A stretch of DNA of 46,935 nt from Clostridia bacterium. GTDB lineage: Bacteria > Bacillota > Clostridia > Oscillospirales > CAG-272. The notes below the pieces were generated by a model. That model was not told the DNA's origin, searched no databases, and saw only the letters and a list, made by a program, of their open reading frames with translations. Of the stretch, positions 7,787 through 15,788 are shown one piece after another; position 1 is the first letter of the stretch; each line of letters starts with the position of its first letter. The position numbers and the translations under genes are program-made. The stretch spans positions 1-46,935 of the forward strand of contig JAGBCV010000031.1 in assembly GCA_017937845.1 (NCBI GenBank), given 5' to 3'.

Positions 7787-9172
7787 TTACAAAAGGCGAA
7801 AATTTCGGATTCGATGGAACGTGGAATAATTGCTGTCGTGAAAATTTGCGGCGCTGTTCATCGCGGTACGGCAAAGGAGGAAAATATCGTCGCCCTCGAT
7901 GAAGAAATCGGGATATTGGAAGCCGACGTCCTTTGCGTCTGCCTTGTCGCGGAAGTCGATGAGATCCTTGACAAGCTCCCAATCTTCACAATCCTTCGAT
8001 CTCATGAGAGAAAGCAAACGGCGGTCGCTGACCTTACCGCCATCGGTGATGCGGCAGATGACGGTATAATAATATCCGCTCACGTCGTCCTTGCGGATCA
8101 TAAATTTTGAGTGATTGCCGGGAAGCGCGATGGCGTGGTCATAGACGAGCGGCGCTTCGGGATCTTGGGTGTTCACGCGATAAGTGAGGACTCTGCCGTA
8201 GTTCGGTTTGGCTCTGCCCATATCGTAACGCATGATGTTATAAAGCCCTCCGTCGGGCAAAACGGCAAGTGTGCCTTCGATGTTGCCCGCGCTCGGACCA
8301 TCCGCCGTTCCTTTCCACGTCGGATCATAGGGCGTCGGCTCAGAGAAGAGCCAATTTTCCGCTTTCAAAGGGTCAGCGCCGACGGGGAACGAGCCGACCA
8401 TTGCCGCGTGCGTACCGAGCGCCCATGCGCCCCATTCCATCGTAAACCACATACGACCGTCATATATCATCGGAGGCTGCGGATTTTTATGAACACCTGC
8501 CTCATTACATTTGCAAGCGCCGCGCAAAAGCACCGTGGGAACGGTAAAGGTCTTGCCGCCGTCATCGGAACGCCCGATGAGCAGGTCGCCGTATTCCGTG
8601 GAGCAGGAGATCATATAAACGCTCTTTTCATAGATGAAAAGTCTGCCCCAAAAGCAGGGATAAAGCTCGGAAACGTAATGCCATGTTTTGCCGTCATCGT
8701 CGGAGCGGAAGATGAGCTCCAAATTTTGCGGCGCATTTCCCTTGAAAACGTCCATACCTGCCAGCAAAAAGCCGTCGGGATGGCGCACGATGGTGGGGGA
8801 ACAGAGATATTGTCCCGAAAAGGCGTAGGCATCGTCGTTTGGGTGCAGATAGTTGACAACGGTATCACCGACGGCATCTCCCGTTCTCGCAAGACGGGTA
8901 CGGCTGTATGCTTCGCCTGCGCGAACGGTGATGGCGTAATCCGTATCTTCTTCCAAGCACATGATATCACATTCGTTTTTGTATACGGTCAGCGTATTTT
9001 TTTCATTCGTTTCGACCTTTTGATAGGTTACGGTATACTCTGCCTTGCCTGTATCGAGCCATTCAACGTGAACGGCGTTTTTCGAGGGTGCAAGACGGCA
9101 GATATAAAGTCCGCCGAAATCGCGGAGCGGGGGATTATAGGGGTGGAAGGTCCAAGAAGTGACGGGTTTCAT
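7787..9172 (-). CDS. Sialidase-like beta-propeller protein
   Basis: About 461 residues. Two Asp-box motifs are visible, SDDDGKTW and SDDGGKTF, which mark turns of a six-bladed sialidase/neuraminidase propeller. An N-terminal region of about 90 residues looks like a fibronectin-type or jelly-roll strand module (VHVEWLDTGKAEYTVTYQ). There is no signal peptide, so the protein is probably cytoplasmic and acts on imported oligosaccharides. Whether it cleaves sialic acid is not certain, since many Asp-box proteins have other substrates. Start 9172 has AAAGGA six bases upstream. It heads the minus-strand run into the Gfo/Idh gene (76-base gap). Confidence 0.75.
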   Translation of the reverse strand: MKPVTSWTFHPYNPPLRDFGGLYICRLAPSKNAVHVEWLDTGKAEYTVTYQKVETNEKNTLTVYKNECDIMCLEEDTDYAITVRAGEAYSRTRLARTGDAVGDTVVNYLHPNDDAYAFSGQYLCSPTIVRHPDGFLLAGMDVFKGNAPQNLELIFRSDDDGKTWHYVSELYPCFWGRLFIYEKSVYMISCSTEYGDLLIGRSDDGGKTFTVPTVLLRGACKCNEAGVHKNPQPPMIYDGRMWFTMEWGAWALGTHAAMVGSFPVGADPLKAENWLFSEPTPYDPTWKGTADGPSAGNIEGTLAVLPDGGLYNIMRYDMGRAKPNYGRVLTYRVNTQDPEAPLVYDHAIALPGNHSKFMIRKDDVSGYYYTVICRITDGGKVSDRRLLSLMRSKDCEDWELVKDLIDFRDKADAKDVGFQYPDFFIEGDDIFLLCRTAMNSAANFHDSNYSTFHRIRNFRLL

Positions 9173-9219
9173 GGGTGATCCTTTCTTTTTTATATTTTTT
9201 TCGATTCTTGTTCCCATAT

Positions 9220-9478
9220 CAACTTTTTTCTTTTTGAAAGAAAAAAGTTGCAAAAAAGAAGCAAAAACCTTGCAGGTTTATCGCTTATAGACTTTGAAAG
9301 CTCGCTTTCGCGTTCTCCTATCGCCTATTATCCGGCTCAAAGAACGCGGTCGTATCGTCGCTTTCGTCCAAAGCCGCGTAGTTCATGTGGACGAAATGGA
9401 TTTGCCTCAGACGTGCTCGCGCTCAGTGAAAAAAGCACGTATCGAGCGACGCTAAAGCGTCGCCATACATAAAATTTT
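9220..9478. repeat. Dispersed hairpin repeat, module A, copy 1
   Basis: Begins with a 31-bp palindrome (9220-9250) built on CTTTTTGAAAG and contains the landmarks CTTATAGACTTTGAAAGCTC, CGCGTTCTCCTATCG and CAAAGAACGCGG. It ends with GACGCTAAAGCGTC. The same order of landmarks is found inverted at 22035-22291. No coding sequence is supported; short open frames inside are by-products. Confidence 0.85.
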
Positions 9479-9529
9479 AGATGTCGGTTCTCGTTCGGCG
9501 GTTGTTCCGCCGTGATGTCCCGTAGCCGA

Positions 9530-9704
9530 CGCCGGCGGAGGGTTGCATAAACTTGTTTATGCAAAATCCGTTCGGGGAGCCGATAGCACCGCATACGAAA
9601 ATTTGTGCTTCGGTCAAGCGGAACGCTTGCAAATTTCTTTTGGTACTTTTCTTGTTTTGCACAAGAAAAGTACACGTTTCTTTTTTCTTTCAAAAAGAAA
9701 AAAG
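9530..9704. repeat. Dispersed hairpin repeat, module B, copy 1
   Basis: Contains CGGAACGCTTGCAAATTTC, a perfect stem-loop based on GTACTTTTCTTGT, and ends with the same CTTTTTGAAAG-type palindrome as module A. An inverted copy lies at 46676 to the window end. The 581 bases between 9173 and 9754 are entirely this two-module repeat plus short linkers. Confidence 0.85.
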
Positions 9705-9754
9705 TGGAGTATCATAGGAAAGAAAAGGCTTCCCAAGAAGCCTTTTCAAAAAGA

Positions 9755-10900
9755 TCAATACTCAAATCCTGCAAAGAAGCTGTCCGCATCCTGTTCCAGC
9801 ATCAGATCAGCCGCCTCGTGCATCGCAGAAACGGAGATCTCTTTCGTTACGATATAATATACGTCATCGATCTTATCCACGGAATCATAAAACTCAAACG
9901 GCATATCCGCAGTGGTGCGAATAAAATATTTGCGTTTGCAAGCGCCGTTGTCCACCTCCACAGCATCGGGTGCATAGGAAAGCGCCGTATCCCCCTCGGC
10001 AATGTCGATCATATCCTGTGCAAGCGCGATACCCGTCGGATATTTGCCTGCGCCCTGACCGTAGAAGGAAAGTCTGCCGACAACGTCCCCGAAAAGGGAG
10101 ATCATATTGTTGTTTTTGTTGACGTTTGCTTCGAGAGAATCCTTCGGAATAATGGTCGGCTCGACGAATACGGAAACGCTGCCGTCGTTTTTCGTGCCGT
10201 AGCCGAGATATCGAATGGTCTTGCCAAATTTCTGATCGATATATTCAAGGTCGGTCTTTTTGAAGTTTCGGAGGCTGAACGTCAAGACCTCTTGTTCCGA
10301 AACGGCGGTGTTATATGCGATATTGGCGGAAATCGCGGTTTTGCGTGCGACGTCATTGCCGTCGATATCCGCGGAGGGATTGGCTTCCGCATAACCGAGC
10401 TTTTGTGCTTCTGCGAGCGCATCGGCAAATCTGCGGTTGTCACGGATCATCGCGTCGAGAATGAAATTGGTCGTGCCGTTCATAATGCCCATGACCTTTG
10501 TGATACGGTCGCAACGGACACAGCGCTTGAGATTAAAAAGCCACGGAATACCGCCGCCCGCGCTGGATGTGAAGCGAATGGTCACGCCGTTTGCCTGCGC
10601 CAGCTCGTGAAGCTCTTTATAATAATGACAAACCAAATGCTTGTTGGAGCTGACCACGTGCTTGCCTGCCGCAAGCGCCTTGGAAACGAACGCATAGGAT
10701 GCGGAAAGTCCGCCGATGGCTTCCGCAACGATGCCGATCTCATCATCGTTCAGAATATCGTCAAAATTCGATGTGAGAACGTCACCAAGCTCTGCATGGG
10801 GACGGATATCCAAGACCCGTTTGACGGGATAACCTGCTTTTGTCAGTACTTCATATGCGCCGGAGCCAACGACACCGAAGCCTAAAATTGCCATTTTCAT
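9755..10900 (-). CDS. hom: Homoserine dehydrogenase, short form without full ACT domain
   Basis: This 381-residue enzyme reduces aspartate semialdehyde to homoserine in threonine and methionine synthesis. The Rossmann motif GFGVVGSG is at 7-14, followed by the catalytic-domain signatures SSNKHLV, GIMNGTTNFIL and GYAEANPSADIDGNDVARK. Typical Firmicute enzymes run 400-430 residues with a C-terminal ACT domain; here only about 55 residues follow the catalytic domain (from KRKYFIRTTADMP), so the regulatory domain looks reduced. Start 10900 has AGAGAGG upstream. It is divergent from thrC across a 124-base gap. Confidence 0.92.
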   Translation of the reverse strand: MKMAILGFGVVGSGAYEVLTKAGYPVKRVLDIRPHAELGDVLTSNFDDILNDDEIGIVAEAIGGLSASYAFVSKALAAGKHVVSSNKHLVCHYYKELHELAQANGVTIRFTSSAGGGIPWLFNLKRCVRCDRITKVMGIMNGTTNFILDAMIRDNRRFADALAEAQKLGYAEANPSADIDGNDVARKTAISANIAYNTAVSEQEVLTFSLRNFKKTDLEYIDQKFGKTIRYLGYGTKNDGSVSVFVEPTIIPKDSLEANVNKNNNMISLFGDVVGRLSFYGQGAGKYPTGIALAQDMIDIAEGDTALSYAPDAVEVDNGACKRKYFIRTTADMPFEFYDSVDKIDDVYYIVTKEISVSAMHEAADLMLEQDADSFFAGFEY

Positions 10901-10961
10901 AAAAATATATACCTCTCTTTTGTTGCTTTTGCCAAAAAGTTTGTCTTTCGTGAAAAAACAC

Positions 10962-10990
10962 TTGCTTTTCTGTGAAAAACAGTGTATCAT
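10962..10990 (+). promoter_or_regulatory. Putative promoter of thrC operon
   Basis: TTGCTT (10962-10967), 17 bases, then TATCAT (10985-10990). The spacer contains the small inverted repeat CTGTGAAAAACAG. It lies 34 bases before the thrC ATG, in the hom/thrC divergent gap. Confidence 0.5.
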
Positions 10991-11024
10991 ATTAAAGAAA
11001 AAAAATCAAGAGGTATTTTGAAAA

Positions 11025-12491
11025 ATGCAGTATTTCAGCACAAGAAACCAAAACATCACAAAAAAACCGTCCGAAGCCATTTTGCAAGGTATTGCCGATG
11101 ACGGCGGATTATATATGCCCGAAAGCTTTGAGGGCGCAAAATTCCCGATGGAAGCCCTCACGAAGATGACCCCCAAGGAAATATCCGAAGCCGTCCTTTC
11201 GCTCCTTTTCGGGCGCGACGATATGTTCCGTGAGGAAGGCTCTCTCGAAAAAGCCGTTTCGCTTGCCTATGACGGCAAATTCGACGGGGAAGACTACGCC
11301 CCCCTTTCCAAGGTAGGAAACGCACACGTCATGGAGCTTTATCATGGACCGACCTGCGCGTTCAAGGACGTTGCGCTCCAGCTTCTTCCCAGACTCCTTG
11401 CGGAAGCGAAAAAGGTAAATGAAGTCAAAGAAAAGATCGTCATTCTCACCGCGACGAGCGGTGATACGGGAAGCGCGGCGCTCAGCGGATTTTCCGACGT
11501 GGACGGCGTTTCCATCATCGTATTCTATCCGAAAAACGGCATTTCTGCCGTTCAGGAGCGTCAAATGACCTCCTGCAAGGGCAAAAACACCTGCGTTTGT
11601 GCGATCGAGGGCAACTTTGACGACGCGCAAAGCGGTGTCAAGGCGATCTTTAATACGATGGAAGTTCCCGAAAATATCCGTCTTTCGAGTGCAAACTCCA
11701 TCAATATCGGCAGACTTGCGCCCCAAGTGGCATATTATTTCAAGGCCTACGGGGATCTGCTCAAAACCGGTGAGATCGCATTTGGCGATAAGGTGAATTT
11801 CGTCGTTCCCACAGGCAATTTCGGTGATATCCTCGCAGGTTATTTTGCGATGCAGATGGGACTTCCCGTCGGTAAGCTCGTTTGCGCGTCCAATCAAAAC
11901 AGCGTTCTTTATGATTTCTTTGTAACAGGTTGTTATGATAAGAACCGTGATTTCCACGTGACCAAATCCCCCTCGATGGATATTCTCATTTCCAGCAATT
12001 TGGAAAGACTTCTTGCGCTCGTCTGCGGTACGGAGGCTTGCGCAAAATACATGAAAGAACTGAAGGAAACGGGCAAATATACGCTGACCAAAGAGGAGCT
12101 TGCTGCTGTCCGCAAGGTCTTTGACGCAGGCTATACCGACGACAAGACGACCTTTGAGACCATCAAAAGGGTCTATGACGAGCATGGCTATCTCATGGAT
12201 ACCCATACCGCCGTTGCGTGGAGCGTATACGAAAAAACGCTTGCAGATGACGAAAACAAGACCGTCGTGCTTTCCACCGCGTCCGCGTATAAATTCGCTT
12301 CCAGCGTCATGAATGCGCTCGGCGCATCGTATGACGATGATTTTGACGCGCTCGATAAGCTTTATGCGCTCACGGGTGCGAAGATCCCCACCGCCCTTGA
12401 CGGTATCCGCGAAAAGGAGATCGTTCATCAAAATACCGTTCAAAAGAACGATATGCCCGCCTTTGTTTTGAATCACATCGGAAAGGAATGA
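11025..12491 (+). CDS. thrC: Threonine synthase
   Basis: This 488-residue pyridoxal-phosphate enzyme converts O-phosphohomoserine to threonine. The N-terminus STRNQNITKKPSEAILQGIADDGGLYMPE is the family start, and the PLP Lys is Lys114 in HGPTCAFKDVALQLL. TATSGDTGSAALSGF and VVPTGNFGDILAGY form the phosphate-binding loops. Length matches the long type of threonine synthase. AAGAGGT sits ten bases before the ATG. It is first in a thrC-thrB-ACT operon with 4-base spacing to thrB. Confidence 0.95.
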   Translation: MQYFSTRNQNITKKPSEAILQGIADDGGLYMPESFEGAKFPMEALTKMTPKEISEAVLSLLFGRDDMFREEGSLEKAVSLAYDGKFDGEDYAPLSKVGNAHVMELYHGPTCAFKDVALQLLPRLLAEAKKVNEVKEKIVILTATSGDTGSAALSGFSDVDGVSIIVFYPKNGISAVQERQMTSCKGKNTCVCAIEGNFDDAQSGVKAIFNTMEVPENIRLSSANSINIGRLAPQVAYYFKAYGDLLKTGEIAFGDKVNFVVPTGNFGDILAGYFAMQMGLPVGKLVCASNQNSVLYDFFVTGCYDKNRDFHVTKSPSMDILISSNLERLLALVCGTEACAKYMKELKETGKYTLTKEELAAVRKVFDAGYTDDKTTFETIKRVYDEHGYLMDTHTAVAWSVYEKTLADDENKTVVLSTASAYKFASSVMNALGASYDDDFDALDKLYALTGAKIPTALDGIREKEIVHQNTVQKNDMPAFVLNHIGKE

Positions 12492-12495
12492 GAAT

Positions 12496-13392
12496 ATGCA
12501 AGCCGTAACCGTCCGCGTTCCCGCGACATCTGCCAATCTCGGTTCTGCGTTTGATACCGCAGGCATTGCCTTTGACCTTTACAATGTTTTCTCCTTTGAA
12601 AAAGCAGAAGCCCTCTCCTTTGAGGGCTTTGACCCGAAATTTTGCAATGAAGAAAATCTCGCTTATATCGCATATAAAGCCGTTTGCGAAAAAATAGGCG
12701 TTCCAAACGGTGTCAAAATCACACAAAATGCGATCGAAGTTCCCGTTTCGCGCGGACTTGGTTCTTCTGCGACGCTGACCGTTGCGGGGGCTGTCGCGGC
12801 GAACGTTCTGCATGATAGACCGCTTTCGGATATGGATATTCTCGCCGTTTGCACGGAGATCGAGGGGCATCCCGATAACGTCGCGCCCGCGCTTTTCGGC
12901 GGACTCTGTGTTTCTCTCACGGACGATGGCGTGCCGTTTTCCGTTTGTCATACCGTTTCCGAGGATATTTGCTTTACGGCGATCTATCCGAATTTTGAGG
13001 TCGCCACGCGAGATGCGCGCGCCGTTTTGCCGAAGGAAGTCGACCGCCGTGACGCGATCTATAATCTTTCCCGTGTAGCGCTTTTGCCGTATGCGTTTGA
13101 AAAGGGTGATTTCGCGCTTCTGCGCGCCGTGACCCGAGATAAGCTCCACGAGCCTTACCGCAAGCCTCTTTTCCGCAATATTTCGGAGATCGAAGCCGCC
13201 GCATACGAATGTGGTGCGGTATCGTTTATCATCAGCGGTGCCGGCTCGACCTGTCTTTGTATCTCAAAAGAACCCATCGTCGAAAAACTGAACGAAAAAA
13301 TTGCGCCGCTTGCAAACGAATGGAGGGCGTATGCGCTCCGCGTTGACAAAAATGGCGCTGTGATTGAGGAAGACGCGCATGAAAAAGCGTAA
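12496..13392 (+). CDS. thrB: Homoserine kinase
   Basis: This 298-residue GHMP-family kinase phosphorylates homoserine, giving the substrate of ThrC. The family start VRVPATSANLGSAFDTAGIA contains motif 1, the ATP-binding glycine loop is PVSRGLGSSATLTVAG (83-98), EGHPDNVAPALFGGL follows, and the third motif is SGAGSTCLCI near 249-258. The order thrC-thrB fits one transcript, and the end overlaps the next gene by 14 bases. Confidence 0.95.
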   Translation: MQAVTVRVPATSANLGSAFDTAGIAFDLYNVFSFEKAEALSFEGFDPKFCNEENLAYIAYKAVCEKIGVPNGVKITQNAIEVPVSRGLGSSATLTVAGAVAANVLHDRPLSDMDILAVCTEIEGHPDNVAPALFGGLCVSLTDDGVPFSVCHTVSEDICFTAIYPNFEVATRDARAVLPKEVDRRDAIYNLSRVALLPYAFEKGDFALLRAVTRDKLHEPYRKPLFRNISEIEAAAYECGAVSFIISGAGSTCLCISKEPIVEKLNEKIAPLANEWRAYALRVDKNGAVIEEDAHEKA

Positions 13393-13819
13393 ATATTTGC
13401 TTGTCGACGCTTCTATCTTGCCCGATTATTACGAAAAGGTCATCGAAGCAAAGGCTCTGCTTTCCAGCGGAAAGGAAACGAACGTCAGCGAGGTCGTCAA
13501 GACCGTCGGTATTTCGCGCAGTACGTTTTATAAATATAAGGACTACGTTTTCGCGCTTACGGATGAAATGGAGCATCGAAAGGCAGTCATTTCCTTTATG
13601 CTTTCGCATAAGGCGGGGCTTCTCGGCGAGGTCCTGCGTATCCTTTCGGAATACGGCGCGAATATTTTGACCATTTCGCAAAATATGCCGATCCACGATA
13701 TCGCGCATGTGACGATCTCCTTGGAGCTTTCTTCCGTCCATCCCGACGCTGAGGATTTCATTCCTATGCTGAACGATATCGACGGTGTTTCGGGTGCCAA
13801 GCTGATCTCCATTGAATAA
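13379..13819 (+). CDS. ACT-domain protein, UPF0735/PheB-like
   Basis: About 146 residues. The N-terminal part has a short helix-turn-helix-like segment (VSEVVKTVGISRSTFYKYKD, about 40-59), and residues 70-146 form an ACT domain with SHKAGLLGEVLRILSEYGAN and a closing VSGAKLISIE. ACT domains bind amino acids; PheB-like proteins are found beside amino-acid genes but their function is not settled. It overlaps thrB by 14 bases with GAGGAAG as binding site, so it is translated with thrB. A sensing role for threonine, replacing the reduced ACT of Hom, is possible. A TTG 15 bases upstream is a less likely start. Confidence 0.85.
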   Translation: MKKRKYLLVDASILPDYYEKVIEAKALLSSGKETNVSEVVKTVGISRSTFYKYKDYVFALTDEMEHRKAVISFMLSHKAGLLGEVLRILSEYGANILTISQNMPIHDIAHVTISLELSSVHPDAEDFIPMLNDIDGVSGAKLISIE

Positions 13820-13835
13820 AACTGAATATCGCTCA

Positions 13836-13867
13836 AAAGCGCCTCTCCGATATCGGAGAGGCGCTTT
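13836..13867 (+). terminator. Terminator of the thr operon
   Basis: A perfect 32-bp palindrome with arms AAAGCGCCTCTCCGAT and its complement starts 16 bases after the ACT gene stop. Its symmetry also lets it work for the minus-strand SASP gene. Confidence 0.85.
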
Positions 13868-13903
13868 GTACTTAGGAGGAACGATGCGCGTTTATCGAAT
13901 CCT

Positions 13904-14113
13904 TTAAGAGTTGGTGTTGCCCTTGATGGAGTTTTCGTAGGATTCAACCATCTTTTTTACCATCTGACCGCCGACGGAGCCTGCTTCCTTGGAGGTGAGG
14001 TTGCCGTTGTAGCCCTGCTTGAGGTTTACGCCGACTTCATTTGCTGCTTCCATTTTGAATCTGTTGAGCGCTTCCTTTGCTTCGGGAACGAGGGTTTTGT
14101 TGCTGTTTGCCAT
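13904..14113 (-). CDS. Alpha/beta-type small acid-soluble spore protein
   Basis: This 69-residue protein has the conserved core NEVGVNLKQGYNGNLTSKEA followed by GSVGGQMVKKMVE. Such proteins coat spore DNA in the forespore, change it to A-form and protect it from UV and heat, and are later cut by the GPR protease. The GPR site would lie before the NEVGV stretch. AAAGGA precedes the ATG. It is transcribed alone, probably by sigma-G, but I could not find a convincing sigma-G promoter. Its presence is the best evidence that the host forms spores. Confidence 0.95.
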   Translation of the reverse strand: MANSNKTLVPEAKEALNRFKMEAANEVGVNLKQGYNGNLTSKEAGSVGGQMVKKMVESYENSIKGNTNS

Positions 14114-14377
14114 AATAATATCCTTTCTCGATTCGTTTTTGAATATCGTTCAAAAATGATCCTTGTAAAAATTCATTCTTTTTTCGCGGCGTTTGCCGCT
14201 CGAACGCCGCGAATTGTTTTTCTCGCGTGTTCTGGTATTATTATGGTCAAGCGCGGTTTCTTTATAAGTGGCAATTTTTTGAAAATATAGGGGCACCATA
14301 TTGTCAAAACGCATATGCTGTTAAGGGTGATATGGATATCATCCCTTTAATTTGAATGAAAGGCGGTTTCTGTTACA
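14114..14377. other. Intergenic region between SASP and DUF3343 genes
   Basis: Contains an inverted repeat with CGCGGCGTT/AACGCCGCG arms near 14184-14212, upstream of the SASP gene, and an imperfect hairpin AAGGGTGATAT/ATATCATCCCTT near 14325-14349, upstream of the DUF3343 gene. No gene is supported. The second hairpin overlaps the likely leader of the plus-strand operon. Confidence 0.4.
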
Positions 14378-14599
14378 ATGGAACGGCGTATTTTAACCAT
14401 GACGTCACAAACGCTTGCCATCAAAGCGAAACGCGTCCTTTTTCGTTATGGAATTTCCGTGAAAATCGTTCGTCCAAGTCCAAGACTCACGCCGCGCGGC
14501 TGTGCGTTCGGGCTTGAAATGGAGATGTATCAGATCTCGCGTGCAATCGATATTTTGGAAGAAAATCGGATACCGTTTGGAGAAATTTTAGGTATCTGA
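14378..14599 (+). CDS. DUF3343 protein, putative Se/S carrier-like
   Basis: This 73-residue protein matches DUF3343: a beta-alpha start (RILTMTSQTLAIKAKRVL), VKIVRPSPRLTPRGCAFGLEM with one conserved Cys, and a C-terminal helix. DUF3343 proteins commonly sit beside cysteine-desulfurase-like enzymes and are thought to carry sulfur or selenium, with the Cys as candidate carrier. The next gene is such an enzyme, 17 bases downstream, so they very probably act together. No selD, selA or yedF is in the window. Confidence 0.8.
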   Translation: MERRILTMTSQTLAIKAKRVLFRYGISVKIVRPSPRLTPRGCAFGLEMEMYQISRAIDILEENRIPFGEILGI

Positions 14600-14616
14600 A
14601 TCGTTTGGAGTGGCTT

Positions 14617-15750
14617 ATGATCTATTTTGACAATGCGGCGACGACCTTTCCGAAGCCGTCCGCTGTGATTCGGGAAATGACGAAATGTATGCGTGAATGG
14701 GGCGGAAATCCGGGAAGAAGCGGTCATCCGCTCGCGCTTTCGGCGGCGGAAGCGATATATTCCGTTCGTGTGGAGCTTGCGGAATTTTTTGACATGGAAA
14801 AAGCGGAAAATATCGTCTTTACGCAGAATTGCACCCATGCGCTGAATCTTGTGATCGCGGGAATCGCGCGCTATGGCGACCATTTTCTCATTTCCAATCT
14901 CGAACACAATAGCGTGCTTCGTACCGTAGATAATCTTTGCCGTGTGCGCGGTATGACCTATGATATGTTTGACGCTTTGCAATCGGATGATGCGCTTCTT
15001 TGTGAAATTGACGGAAAGATTCGTCCGCGCACGAGAGCGGTCATTGCCACTCATGCTTCCAATATTTGTCCGCGGCGATTGCCGATCCGAGAGATCGGCG
15101 CGCTTTGTCGGGCGAGAGATCTTCTTTACGTTGTGGACGCGGCACAAAGCGCGGGTATTTATGATATTTCGATGAAACGAGATGGCATTTCCGCGCTTTG
15201 TGCGCCGGGGCATAAAGGACTTTACGGACCGCAGGGAAGCGGATTTGCCGCTTTTGCCGATGATTTTGATTTTGAACGCTTTTTCGGCAGTATCTACGGC
15301 GGAAACGGCAGAAATTCTGCGGAGCGTGACATGGGGCATGAAGCGCCCGATTCTTTTGAAGCGGGAACGGTGGCAACACCCTGTATCGTTGGGCTTGGTG
15401 CAGGCGTTCGTTTTGTGAAGTCGCTCACGAGAGCGCGGATCGAGGAAAGCGAGCATATGCTGTATCGTCATGCCAAACGAATTTTGAACGATATTCAAGG
15501 TGCATATCTCTATATGCCCGAAGCGGAAAACGGTTCGCTTTTGCTTCTTGGATTTCATGATATCGCGCCCTCGCTCGTTTCGGAGCGTCTTGGCGCTCTC
15601 GGTGTTTGTACCCGCGCAGGAATGCACTGTGCTCCGACGGCGCATGAGGCACTCGGTACGGGCGGCGATGCGCTTCGCATCAGCTTTTCCGCCATGAATA
15701 CCCTTGACGAGGTGACAAGATTTATGCACGTTTTGGGAAGTGTGATATAA
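14617..15750 (+). CDS. Cysteine desulfurase-like class V aminotransferase
   Basis: About 377 residues of a PLP-fold class V aminotransferase. The start YFDNAATTFPKP is typical. ATHASNICPRRLPI and VVDAAQSAG give cofactor-binding loops, the PLP Lys is Lys200 in APGHKGLYGPQGSG, and the persulfide Cys is probably Cys338 in RAGMHCAPTAHE. It would take sulfur (or selenium) from cysteine and pass it to a carrier, probably the DUF3343 protein. Start at 14617 has GGAG six bases before it; an upstream TTG gives four more residues but no better site. Confidence 0.88.
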   Translation: MIYFDNAATTFPKPSAVIREMTKCMREWGGNPGRSGHPLALSAAEAIYSVRVELAEFFDMEKAENIVFTQNCTHALNLVIAGIARYGDHFLISNLEHNSVLRTVDNLCRVRGMTYDMFDALQSDDALLCEIDGKIRPRTRAVIATHASNICPRRLPIREIGALCRARDLLYVVDAAQSAGIYDISMKRDGISALCAPGHKGLYGPQGSGFAAFADDFDFERFFGSIYGGNGRNSAERDMGHEAPDSFEAGTVATPCIVGLGAGVRFVKSLTRARIEESEHMLYRHAKRILNDIQGAYLYMPEAENGSLLLLGFHDIAPSLVSERLGALGVCTRAGMHCAPTAHEALGTGGDALRISFSAMNTLDEVTRFMHVLGSVI

Positions 15751-15756
15751 AGAAAT

Positions 15757-15781
15757 CCTCGGCAGAGAAACTCTGCCGAGG
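15757..15781. terminator. Bidirectional hairpin
   Basis: CCTCGGCAGAG and CTCTGCCGAGG pair perfectly around an AAA loop, between the convergent cysteine desulfurase-like and sigma-partner genes. Confidence 0.75.
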
Positions 15782-15788
15782 CATGATA

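Noticed and set aside
5089..7902. 937-residue open frame on the plus strand
   Set aside because: It lies opposite malQ and the Gfo/Idh gene, both with clear family motifs and ribosome binding sites. The translation has no recognisable domain and crosses three gene boundaries.
9337..9693. Short open frames in the repeat at 9.2-9.7 kb and at the right edge, with similar peptides (KEKRN, YFSCAKQEKYQKKFASVPLD)
   Set aside because: The similarity comes from the shared DNA repeat. There is no ribosome binding site and the frames are broken differently in each copy.
11109..13149. Minus-strand open frames opposite thrC and thrB
   Set aside because: Shadow frames; thrC and thrB are complete on the plus strand.
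14114..14215. Sigma-G promoter for the SASP gene
   Set aside because: A GAATG and a CATTTTT occur upstream but only 15 bases apart, too close for a good sigma-G match.
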